From: an uncultured Maribacter sp.
GTDB lineage: Bacteria; Bacteroidota; Bacteroidia; Flavobacteriales; Flavobacteriaceae
Assembly (NCBI RefSeq): GCF_947496775.1
Contig: NZ_CANMDU010000011.1
Location: 80,187-144,186, forward strand
Direction: 5' to 3'
DNA: 64,000 nt
In this document: piece by piece, positions 1 through 7,633 of the stretch
Layout of the letters: each line of letters begins with the position of its first letter
Position numbering within the stretch: position 1 is the first letter of the stretch
Translations under genes and position numbers: made by a program
Notes under the pieces: generated by a model
Seen by the model: only the letters and a program-made list of their open reading frames with translations
Database searches by the model: none
What the model was told of the DNA's origin: nothing

Positions 1-1
1 T

Positions 2-1591
2 TCTTATAAAAAGAATGGGGATTTTAAAACTCCAGATTATAATCTTACCAATACAGGTTTAAACTCTGTTGGGTTAGCTGCTAGGTTGGGGAAAAAGAAA
101 TTTGAATCTGGCTTTGAATTATATTATAGTTATTTAAATAGTGAAATTGGTATTTTAGGAGCTTCTCATATTGGTAGTGCCTTTGATCTTGAACGTGCTA
201 TAAATTTAGGACAACCCATTTTAATTGAAGATTTTAGTTACTCCATAAATGTACCCAAGCAAAAAATTACACATCATTTAGCTAAAGCAAACTATTATAA
301 ACGATTTCAAAACTTTGGAAAAATTAGTTTACAATATGATTATCAAAACAACCAACGCTTTGAATTTGATGTAAGAATTGGGGACAGAAAAAATATACCT
401 GCCGTTGATCTAACTCTACAAACACATACCTTATTAGCCGATGTAAATTTAGATGCAAACCTAGACCGAAAAGTTGATTTTGGATTCATGGCAAGGTATC
501 AGGATAATTTTGCAAATCCAGATACTGGTGTAAGACGTTTAATTCCAGATTATACTAAGTATGATTTTGGAGTATACACTGCCACGGAATGGCGTGTACA
601 TGATGCTATAGTTTTAGATGCTGGGTTAAGGTATGATTTTAACAGAATGGATGCTAAAAAATTCTATCGCAAGTCTAGATGGGAAGAACGTGGTTATAAT
701 GTAGATTTTTCGGATATTATTATAGAAGAAACAAATACACAATTTTTAACTAATCCTGTTTTCGACTATCATAACATCTCTGCTTCTGTTGGAGTAAAGT
801 ATAGGTTAAATGAAAAAAATCAAATTATACTAAACTATAATTTAGCTAGTAGACCCCCTAATGCATCAGAGTTATTTAGCGATGGGTTACATCATTCCGC
901 AGCACGATTTGAACTAGGAAATCTTAGATTTAACAAAGAAGTTGCTAACAGGATTTCTGCTTCGCACACCTATACTACATCAAAATTTAATGTTATAACC
1001 GAAGTGTTTTATAACAAAATTAAAGATTACATATATCTAAGACCTTTAGATTTTATACTAACAACAAGAGGCCCTTTTCCTTTATGGAGTTACCAACAAA
1101 CAAATGCTAACCTATTTGGTATAGACCTTACAGCTACTTATAAAATAACGAATGCGCTACAGTGGCAAAACAAAACAGCTTTTATAAAAGGATATGATTT
1201 AGATACTAATTTACCATTAATTGATATTCCTTCATTTAATACCACAAATGAAATTAAATACAGTAAAGAGGCTTGGCATAATTTTTCTGCTAGTCTAAAA
1301 TCTGATTGGGTATTAGAACAAAATGAATTTCCTGATTTTAATTTTGAAGTAGAAAACGAACTTAATGGAGAAATGACAACTATAGATATTAGTTCTCCTC
1401 CGCCTGCATATCATTTACTACATTTTTATAGTGAAGTCACTTTTCCTTTACATAAAAAAACACGCTTAAATATAGGTGTTGGGATTAACAACCTTTTAGA
1501 CACTTCTTATAGAAATTACTTAAATCGTATGCGATACTTTGCTGATGATTTAGGAAGAAATATAACATTACAAGTAAAACTCAATTATTAA
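2..1591 (+). CDS. TonB-dependent outer membrane receptor, C-terminal part (5' end outside window)
   Basis: The reading frame is open from the first bases of the window, so the gene begins upstream; the first in-window start-like codon (TTG at 86) is internal. The translation is a run of amphipathic beta strands rich in aromatic residues, with receptor features such as an NLASRPPNASELFSDG segment, a GINNLLDTSYRNYLNRMRY region and a final strand ending LQVKLNY with an aromatic C-terminus. This is the C-terminal two thirds of a TonB receptor barrel; plug and signal peptide are not visible. Such receptors import metal chelates, cofactors or glycans across the outer membrane using TonB energy. The lipoprotein gene 48 bp downstream is a usual partner. 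The substrate cannot be told from this part. Confidence 0.9.
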   Translation, partial: SYKKNGDFKTPDYNLTNTGLNSVGLAARLGKKKFESGFELYYSYLNSEIGILGASHIGSAFDLERAINLGQPILIEDFSYSINVPKQKITHHLAKANYYKRFQNFGKISLQYDYQNNQRFEFDVRIGDRKNIPAVDLTLQTHTLLADVNLDANLDRKVDFGFMARYQDNFANPDTGVRRLIPDYTKYDFGVYTATEWRVHDAIVLDAGLRYDFNRMDAKKFYRKSRWEERGYNVDFSDIIIEETNTQFLTNPVFDYHNISASVGVKYRLNEKNQIILNYNLASRPPNASELFSDGLHHSAARFELGNLRFNKEVANRISASHTYTTSKFNVITEVFYNKIKDYIYLRPLDFILTTRGPFPLWSYQQTNANLFGIDLTATYKITNALQWQNKTAFIKGYDLDTNLPLIDIPSFNTTNEIKYSKEAWHNFSASLKSDWVLEQNEFPDFNFEVENELNGEMTTIDISSPPPAYHLLHFYSEVTFPLHKKTRLNIGVGINNLLDTSYRNYLNRMRYFADDLGRNITLQVKLNY

Positions 1592-1639
1592 ATGAATACT
1601 ACAAAAACAATAAACATTAATTATTTAAATTTAAATTCT

Positions 1640-2224
1640 ATGAAAACAAGTAAATTTTTTATTAGCGCATTATTTTGTTTAACACTTATCACTTCATTTA
1701 CCTCCTGCTCAAGTGATGACAATGATCCAAAAGAAGTCGTTGAAGAAGAATTAATTACAGACGTAACTTTAACCTTTACAAACACTACGGATAATACAGA
1801 CACGGTAGTTTTAGCAAGTATTGCACCAGACGGGCAAGATGGAGCGTCTACAGAAACTATTACTGGTACTTTTACTGCTGGAGCAACATATTCTCTAGGT
1901 CTTGTACTAACAAATGAATCTGAGGATCCTGCAGATGATGTTTTAAATGATGACATTATTCCAGAAGCAGATGAGCACTTTTTTAAATATGCTGTAAGCG
2001 GTATAGGTTTAACTATGACAAGAGATAGTGATGATACAGATGGTGCTGAAGGAAGTAAATTAGGTGTTAAAACTACATGGGTAGCTGGTGCAGCCAGCTC
2101 TGGGAATGTACAAATAGCTTTAATACATGAGCCACAAACTACAGATGATAGTGATGCATGGGGAACTTCTACAGGTGGTTCTGAAGATTTAAATATTACA
2201 TTTTCAGGTGTTGAAATTGAATAA
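1640..2224 (+). CDS. Lipoprotein partner of TonB receptor (type 1 periplasmic-binding-fold-like family)
   Basis: The frame is open from 1592, but the ATG at 1640 gives a proper lipoprotein signal: MKTSK, a hydrophobic stretch and the lipobox TSCSSDD. The mature protein of about 170 residues is acidic, Thr-rich and beta-rich (VTLTFTNTTDNTD, GTFTAGATYSLGLVLTNES, SSGNVQIALIHEP). It resembles the flavobacterial lipoproteins that public annotations label type 1 periplasmic binding fold superfamily protein, which commonly sit directly after a TonB receptor. That assignment is from recall, not a search. Position suggests a surface or periplasmic accessory of the upstream receptor, probably in substrate capture. 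No catalytic motif is seen. A hairpin terminator follows the stop codon. Confidence 0.8.
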   Translation: MKTSKFFISALFCLTLITSFTSCSSDDNDPKEVVEEELITDVTLTFTNTTDNTDTVVLASIAPDGQDGASTETITGTFTAGATYSLGLVLTNESEDPADDVLNDDIIPEADEHFFKYAVSGIGLTMTRDSDDTDGAEGSKLGVKTTWVAGAASSGNVQIALIHEPQTTDDSDAWGTSTGGSEDLNITFSGVEIE

Positions 2225-2243
2225 ATACAAATTAAATTTTATA

Positions 2244-2272
2244 AAGACTGTCTAAAATTTTTAGGCAGTCTT
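2244..2272. terminator. Bidirectional intrinsic terminator
   Basis: Inverted repeat AAGACTG / CAGTCTT with an A/T-rich inner stem, followed on the plus strand by a T run. It ends the receptor-lipoprotein operon. It also contains the stop codon of the convergent sterol desaturase gene at 2261, so the last codons of that gene are part of the hairpin. Confidence 0.8.
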
Positions 2273-3166
2273 ATTTTTTTCTTTTTCTTTCCTAAAACCA
2301 AAAGTTAATTGACTTAAAAAAGAACTTGGAACTTTTTCATCTCCTTCAAAACCTAAAGTAATTTCCCCTTCAGATTCTGGTATATAATTGGTTCTAAAAA
2401 TATAATCCCATAGACTTAAACTAATACCAAAATTAACTCCATACCTATCTTTAGGTATAGTATATGCATGATGATATAAATGCATTACAGGATTATTTAA
2501 TATATATTTTAACGGACCCCATGTAATTTTAATGTTAGAATGGTTTAAATGCCCGATAGTAATAGCAAAAAAATGAACAATAAAAGCCTGTTCTGGTTCA
2601 AAACCACCCAATAACATTACCCCAATTGTTTTTAAAGGTTTATACAATATATTTTCCATCCAATGGTAACGCAAGTGTGCTGCAAAACCCATTTCTTTTA
2701 CACTATGATGAATTTTATGAAACTCCCAAAGCAAAGGAAACTTATGTAATAAAACATGTGTAAACCATTGCACAAAATCCAAAATTATAAAGAAAATGAG
2801 TAACTGAAACCAAACAGAAAGCGCTTCTAGGTTAATTAAAGACAAACTTTGAATACCTATTCCTATTTCTGAAAACAATAGTTCTATTATGGTATAAAAT
2901 CCGCTAATAACAATAGAGAATACAAAAAAATTAAAGAACATATAAAAAGCATCTAACCAAAAATCTTTTCGAAAAATAGATTGCTTTTTACGCCATGGAA
3001 ATACAATTTCTAAAACCCAAACAATTAAAGAAATAACAAATAAGCCCCAAAAGTAATTCGTATACCAAGGAACATCAAAACAAATAGATTTCCATGTCCA
3101 GTTTAAACTTCCTTTAACGGTATTTACAAAAGTGTCAACATAAATATTCATACAAAAAAGTAACAT
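2261..3166 (-). CDS. Sterol desaturase / fatty acid hydroxylase superfamily membrane protein
   Basis: Di-iron integral membrane oxygenase of the FA_hydroxylase family, 301 residues. The His-box pattern is clear: HxxxH at 137-141 (HVLLH), HxxHH at 150-154 (HKIHH) and HxxHH at 229-233 (HLYHH), with further His at 198, 206 and 209. About four to six hydrophobic segments surround them. Family members hydroxylate or desaturate sterols, fatty acids, sphingolipids or carotenoids; the substrate here is unknown. The start at 3166 directly abuts the stop of the cytochrome c gene; a second ATG at 3151 (MNIYVDTF) is an alternative. The tight packing suggests co-transcription with the cytochrome and the molybdoenzyme upstream. 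Confidence 0.88.
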   Translation of the reverse strand: MLLFCMNIYVDTFVNTVKGSLNWTWKSICFDVPWYTNYFWGLFVISLIVWVLEIVFPWRKKQSIFRKDFWLDAFYMFFNFFVFSIVISGFYTIIELLFSEIGIGIQSLSLINLEALSVWFQLLIFFIILDFVQWFTHVLLHKFPLLWEFHKIHHSVKEMGFAAHLRYHWMENILYKPLKTIGVMLLGGFEPEQAFIVHFFAITIGHLNHSNIKITWGPLKYILNNPVMHLYHHAYTIPKDRYGVNFGISLSLWDYIFRTNYIPESEGEITLGFEGDEKVPSSFLSQLTFGFRKEKEKNKTA

Positions 3167-3643
3167 TTATTCTTTTAACATGTACCATTCTACATTGGTC
3201 AAAACTTCCCTCCTGCCCTTTTTTTCTGGAGGGTAATTTTTTACCAAGTAATCTATTATTACATCTTCATTCTTCCCTAAATCCCAAAGATTCTGTGTCT
3301 TCTGCATCCAACGAATGGTGGCAACCCAACGTTCTTTATTCATTCTATTTTGAATAACTAACTTGGAGGAATGACAATTAGTACAATTATTAACAGTTTC
3401 CATTAGACCCACATCTTCTACCAAACCAGTTCTTACATGAATTCCATTCTCAATTTTATCGTAGTTTGCTTCTAAAGGAATATCTATTAAATTATTAGAA
3501 CCTTTCAAAACGTCTTTTTCTAATAAATCAGGGTTATTTACAAAATAAATAGCACCAAAGGAAGTGACAACTACCAACCCAAATAGTATTAGAAGTAGTT
3601 TATAAACACTACGCACCTGATTTTGAAATGTTTTTAAATCCAT
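3167..3643 (-). CDS. Membrane-anchored monohaem cytochrome c (likely sulfite dehydrogenase subunit)
   Basis: 158 residues with one N-terminal membrane segment (about 15-35) and a single haem c site, C87-T-N-C90-H91. The rest is polar and predicted periplasmic; a Met ligand cannot be chosen with certainty. It lies 5 bp after the sulfite-oxidase-like gene and abuts the sterol desaturase gene. By analogy with SorAB and SoxCD pairs it should take electrons from the molybdenum centre and pass them to the respiratory chain. That partnership is inferred from gene order. Confidence 0.82.
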   Translation of the reverse strand: MDLKTFQNQVRSVYKLLLILFGLVVVTSFGAIYFVNNPDLLEKDVLKGSNNLIDIPLEANYDKIENGIHVRTGLVEDVGLMETVNNCTNCHSSKLVIQNRMNKERWVATIRWMQKTQNLWDLGKNEDVIIDYLVKNYPPEKKGRREVLTNVEWYMLKE

Positions 3644-3648
3644 AGTTA

Positions 3649-4872
3649 CTATATTACTTTAATAGCAATTCTATGACAAGCATTATTTAGATATCCTTTG
3701 GGATTCCAACCTGGGACTAACATGGGTTGTGCCACACCCCTACTATCTGTAGCTTTGGCCCATACTTCATAATATCCCTTTTTAGGAAAAAAAATACTTG
3801 CATTAAAATGCTGCCAAGCTAATCTATTCACGGGTTGTTCTAGCTCGCAAACTTTCCAGGTAGAACCAAAATCTATAGAATACTCCATTTTTGATACTTT
3901 TAATTCTCCTGCCCATGCATGTCCGCGAATGTTCAGCTTTTTTCCCTCACTAATCATAGCTCCTGTTTTAGGATAAGTAAGTAAAGATTTAACAGGCATA
4001 GATTCAATTATACACATATCTTCATCTTTAACTTTCTCTCCAGGTGCAACAGGTTTACAAGGAACACGATAAGCTGTTCCAGTCATTTTAGTACCATCAT
4101 GTTCCTTATTTCGGATGCTAATTCTATTAATCCATTTTCCAGAAACAGATGCCGGCCAACCACCAGCCACTAAGCGTACGGGGAAACCATGAGCCAATGG
4201 AATATCTTCGCCGTTCATTGCAAAAGCTAATAATGTTTCTTCCTGTAAAGCTTTATACATTGGAGCACCACGAGAAATGGGCTCTTTTTTAGGGTCTCCA
4301 CTTAAATGAGAATCCATAGCATGGTACCCAATATAAACAGCATCTTCTTTTATTCCCGCATCGTCTAATACATCTTTCAAACGAACACCTGTCCAGTTAG
4401 CGCAAGATACCGCCCCAATTGTCCATTGGTTCCCTTTTGCTGGTGGATTATACTCACTACGACCATTACCCCCGCATTCTAAGGTTAATTGATATGTATA
4501 ATGTTTAAATTTAGATTTTAATTGGGGTAAAGTATACGTTTTACTTTTTTTAACAGATTCTCCGTCAATAGTAAGTGTCCAATTATTTATATTAATTTTT
4601 TCTGGAATCCTTCCGTTGTTACGAATAAACATATTTTTATTTGGTGTAACTCTATGGTCTAACAAATGAGCTTTAGCCTCTATATTCCATGGTTTGCTAT
4701 TAAGAACAGTCATTTCTGGGTTCTTATCAAACATTTCAAATGGATCTATTTCTTGTAACGCTAAAGGCTTATAACCAATTGGCATATTGCTTCCAAATAT
4801 TATTTCAGAACCTATAATACTCGCAAAAGCACCTAGGGATGCTTTTTTTATAAATTTTCTTCTACTCATCAC
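3649..4872 (-). CDS. Sulfite-oxidase-family molybdopterin oxidoreductase (SorA/SoxC-like), Tat-exported
   Basis: 407 residues. The N-terminus MMSRRKFIKKASLGAFAS is a twin-arginine signal (SRRKFIKK); either Met may start it. Next comes the molybdopterin-binding fold, with LTLECGGNGRSE at about 130-140: Cys133 matches the Mo-ligating Cys of the CAGNRR motif of sulfite oxidases. NQWTIGAVSCANWTGVRLKDVL and HGFPVRLVAGGWPASVSGKWI are also typical. The C-terminal 110 residues (about 295-407) form the Mo-cofactor dimerisation domain. It should oxidise sulfite, or sulfur bound to a partner, in the periplasm and pass electrons to the next gene's cytochrome c. Direct sulfite specificity is inferred; related enzymes act on other substrates. 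Confidence 0.88.
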   Translation of the reverse strand: MMSRRKFIKKASLGAFASIIGSEIIFGSNMPIGYKPLALQEIDPFEMFDKNPEMTVLNSKPWNIEAKAHLLDHRVTPNKNMFIRNNGRIPEKININNWTLTIDGESVKKSKTYTLPQLKSKFKHYTYQLTLECGGNGRSEYNPPAKGNQWTIGAVSCANWTGVRLKDVLDDAGIKEDAVYIGYHAMDSHLSGDPKKEPISRGAPMYKALQEETLLAFAMNGEDIPLAHGFPVRLVAGGWPASVSGKWINRISIRNKEHDGTKMTGTAYRVPCKPVAPGEKVKDEDMCIIESMPVKSLLTYPKTGAMISEGKKLNIRGHAWAGELKVSKMEYSIDFGSTWKVCELEQPVNRLAWQHFNASIFFPKKGYYEVWAKATDSRGVAQPMLVPGWNPKGYLNNACHRIAIKVI

Positions 4873-4982
4873 AAATTAGGTCAAAAAAACGGACTCCAGT
4901 AAAGTTACAATTTTTGAAACCTCTTTTCAGTAACATTTGCTACAATGGTAAAAGGATATTACAGTAAAAGAAATAAAACCCT

Positions 4983-5288
4983 TTAATCTATGTTTATTAT
5001 TTTCTTAAATTTTGAAGTCTTAAAAACATAAGTGTACAACCACATAATAGTAAAGGTTGGTATTATATCTAATCCAGGTACTAATTCTTCTACAAAGGAA
5101 ACTAAACCTGCAGCCTTGCCTACCTTGCCTTTATAAAGTCTTGTCATTAACCAAGCAGAGACTGGTGCCCAAATAACATCCGAAAACTCTCCAATAAAAG
5201 GAATCGCAAAAGACAGCATTCCTATCCCATCAAAAAGCAATCCGAATAACAGGTTTTTTATTTTTTTATCTGATTGTTCTTTTGTCAT
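4983..5288 (-). CDS. Small membrane protein of unknown function
   Basis: 101 residues. A charged N-terminus (MTKEQSDKKIKN) precedes hydrophobic segments at about 13-33, 36-50 and 68-92, with a Lys-rich C-terminus. GLLFDGIGMLSFAIPFIGEFSDVIW has well-spaced Gly and Pro residues, as in conserved small flavobacterial membrane proteins, but I cannot name the family. It lies between folE and the molybdoenzyme operon on the same strand, about 77 bp after folE, and may be read through from folE. Confidence 0.7.
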   Translation of the reverse strand: MTKEQSDKKIKNLLFGLLFDGIGMLSFAIPFIGEFSDVIWAPVSAWLMTRLYKGKVGKAAGLVSFVEELVPGLDIIPTFTIMWLYTYVFKTSKFKKIINID

Positions 5289-5365
5289 AATTGTAATACA
5301 TTATACGCAATACATTGCAACAAGAATGCCAAATTATTTTTTAAAACGAATACCCTATATTACTT

Positions 5366-5965
5366 TTATGACAAATCTGAACTTATTAGTTTTAGAAATT
5401 CATTTCTGGTTTCTTGTTTTTCAAATTGCCCTCTAAACCCTGATGTTGTGGTAACTGAGTTTTGTTTTTGAACACCACGCATCATCATACACATATGGGA
5501 AGCCTCTATAACAACAGCTACTCCTTGAGGTTTTAATGTATTATTTAAACACTCTAAAATATCATGAGTTAAACGTTCTTGCACTTGTAAACGTCTTGCA
5601 AAAACATCAACAACTCTAGGTATTTTACTTAAACCTACTATATGCCCATTAGGAATATAGGCAATATGTGCTTTACCAAAAAATGGTAACATATGGTGCT
5701 CGCATAAAGAATAAAGTTCTATGTCTTTTATGATTACCATATCATCATAGTCCTCCTTAAACATGGCACCTTTTAAGATTTCAACAGGGTCCAAATCGTA
5801 CCCTTGCGTTAAAAACATCATTGCTTTTGCTGCTCTTTCAGGCGTTTTTACTAATCCTTCTCTAGTAACATCTTCACCTATACCTCCTAAAATGGAAGTA
5901 TATTTATCTTTTACCTCATTAGTAATTTCTTGATCGTAGTCTTCTAAATTTTTATATGATGACAT
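5366..5965 (-). CDS. folE: GTP cyclohydrolase I
   Basis: 199 residues. Converts GTP to 7,8-dihydroneopterin triphosphate, the first step to tetrahydrofolate and pterins. Zinc and active-site residues are visible: C88-E-H90-H91 in the segment [17 protein letters not shown] and C159 in [10 protein letters not shown], together with the typical [12 protein letters not shown] end region. Length is near the family norm for type IA enzymes. Transcribed divergently from the ABC ATPase gene. A candidate -7 element and a perfect inverted repeat lie just upstream. Confidence 0.97.
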   Translation of the reverse strand: MSSYKNLEDYDQEITNEVKDKYTSILGGIGEDVTREGLVKTPERAAKAMMFLTQGYDLDPVEILKGAMFKEDYDDMVIIKDIELYSLCEHHMLPFFGKAHIAYIPNGHIVGLSKIPRVVDVFARRLQVQERLTHDILECLNNTLKPQGVAVVIEASHMCMMMRGVQKQNSVTTTSGFRGQFEKQETRNEFLKLISSDLS

Positions 5966-5994
5966 ATTTTTAAATTCTTTATATAGCGCGATTA

Positions 5995-6037
5995 CAAATA
6001 TATGTTCTAAAACCTATAATTCTTAACATTTAAGAAT
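5995..6037 (-). promoter_or_regulatory. folE promoter region with an 8-3-8 inverted repeat
   Basis: Read on the minus strand, TATATTTG (5995-6002) matches the Bacteroidetes -7 consensus TAnnTTTG about 30 bp before the folE start. At 6019-6037 there is a perfect inverted repeat, ATTCTTAA and TTAAGAAT separated by CAT, which covers the place of the -33 element. No good TTG is present at the right spacing. The repeat is a plausible operator; this is inference from position and symmetry. Confidence 0.45.
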
Positions 6038-6161
6038 AAAAGCATTTTTTATTGTAGTCTCTTATCTAAGCAATAAATTACAAGGTTCGTTTCTTCTTAT
6101 ATAGTTCAACGATATTTTGTAATGTCCGACCTATTGTTTACTTTCATCTACTTAAATTTTT

Positions 6162-6866
6162 ATGCAGATGATAAAGGCCACCAATATTCAAAAATTTTAC
6201 GGTGAACTTCAGGTATTAAAAGGTGTAAACCTTCATATTAAAAAAGGAGAAATTATTTCTATTGTCGGTGCATCTGGTGCCGGAAAAACAACTCTTTTAC
6301 AAATTTTAGGAACTTTAGACACGCAAACGGATATAGAAAATAGTTCCTTAGAGATTAATAATATAGAGGTTACCAATTTATCTGATAAAGATCTCGCTAA
6401 ATTTAGAAATGAGCATATTGGTTTTATTTTTCAATTTCATCAATTACTCCCGGAATTTACAGCTTTAGAAAATGTATGTATTCCTGCCTTCATTAAAAAA
6501 GCTCCAAAAGAAAAAGCAGAAAGTAGAGCTAAAGAATTGTTAGATTTCTTAGGGTTATCACATAGACACAATCATAAGCCATCTGAATTATCTGGAGGAG
6601 AACAGCAACGTGTTGCCGTTGCCAGAGCCTTAATTAATAGTCCTTCTATAATTTTTGCAGATGAGCCTAGTGGAAATTTAGATTCTGAAAGCGCAGATAA
6701 TCTACATAAGTTGTTTTTTGAACTTCGGGAAAAATTTGGACAAACTTTTGTTATTGTTACCCATAATGCTGAGCTAGCGGAATTAGCGGATAGAAAACTG
6801 GTTATGGTAGATGGTAACATTACAAAATCTGATCAAGAGGTTTTAGACAATACTATTGTGGAGTAA
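6162..6866 (+). CDS. lolD: ABC transporter ATP-binding protein, LolD type
   Basis: 234 residues. Walker [10 protein letters not shown] (36-44), Q-loop [18 protein letters not shown], signature [15 protein letters not shown], Walker [13 protein letters not shown] and the switch His in VIVTHN are all present. The FHQLLPEF...NV stretch and short length are typical of the MacB/LolD branch, which powers extraction of lipoproteins from the inner membrane. The membrane subunit is not adjacent. ATG codons at 6162 and 6168 both fit as start. The gene overlaps the next start by one base (TAATG). Confidence 0.88.
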   Translation: MQMIKATNIQKFYGELQVLKGVNLHIKKGEIISIVGASGAGKTTLLQILGTLDTQTDIENSSLEINNIEVTNLSDKDLAKFRNEHIGFIFQFHQLLPEFTALENVCIPAFIKKAPKEKAESRAKELLDFLGLSHRHNHKPSELSGGEQQRVAVARALINSPSIIFADEPSGNLDSESADNLHKLFFELREKFGQTFVIVTHNAELAELADRKLVMVDGNITKSDQEVLDNTIVE

Positions 6867-7630
6867 TGACAAAAGCGGAGCTAAAGGATTTTTTAGATGC
6901 CAAGGTATTGCAATATAATCTTCCTAAGTTTTTAGAAACAGACCCTATTCAGATTCCTCATGAGTTTTCTAAAAAGGAAGATATAGAAATAAGTGCGTTT
7001 TTAACTTCAACCATTGCTTGGGGAAACCGAAAAAGTATTATCACCAATGCAAAAAAAATGATGGAGCGTATGGATAATGCTCCACATGACTTTGTACTAA
7101 ACCACAAACCTGAAGACCTAGCTAATTTTGAAGGTTTTGTGCACAGAACTTTTAACAGTCAAGATTTATCTTTTTTTGTACAAAGCCTAAAAAACATTTA
7201 CACAAACCATAAGGGTTTAGAAAGTGTTTTTGCTAAAAATGCCTGCAATACAGGAATGCACAAATCCATCTCCGAATTTAAAAAGGTATTTTTTGAAATT
7301 CCACATCCGCAACGTACTACCAAACATGTTTCTGACCCGCTAAAAGGTTCAGCAGCCAAACGTATAAATATGTATTTACGCTGGATGGTACGAAGCAACG
7401 CCACCGGTGTAGATTTTGGCTTATGGAAAAGTATCTCCCCTGCTACCCTATCATGTCCGTTGGATGTTCATTCAGGAAATGTTGCGCGAAAATTAGGGCT
7501 TTTACATCGTAAACAAAATGATGCAAAAGCCCTAGCTGAACTTGATAAGAATCTTAGAAAATTGGACCCAAACGACCCTGTTAAGTATGACTTTGCTTTA
7601 TTTGGTTTGGGTGTTTTTGAAAAATTCTAA
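6866..7630 (+). CDS. TIGR02757 / DUF2400 family protein
   Basis: 254 residues, matching the usual length of this family. Characteristic segments are IQIPHEF, ISAFLTSTIAWGNRKSIITNAKKMMERM, RINMYLRWMVR and DVHSGNVARKLGLL near the C-terminus. The biochemical role is not established; the family looks distantly like helix-hairpin-helix DNA glycosylases (LDVHSGNVARKLGL plus a downstream Asp), which is an inference. Translation is probably coupled to the ABC ATPase gene through the TAATG overlap. Its stop codon lies 3 bp from the convergent fasciclin gene. Confidence 0.85.
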   Translation: MTKAELKDFLDAKVLQYNLPKFLETDPIQIPHEFSKKEDIEISAFLTSTIAWGNRKSIITNAKKMMERMDNAPHDFVLNHKPEDLANFEGFVHRTFNSQDLSFFVQSLKNIYTNHKGLESVFAKNACNTGMHKSISEFKKVFFEIPHPQRTTKHVSDPLKGSAAKRINMYLRWMVRSNATGVDFGLWKSISPATLSCPLDVHSGNVARKLGLLHRKQNDAKALAELDKNLRKLDPNDPVKYDFALFGLGVFEKF

Positions 7631-7633
7631 GAA

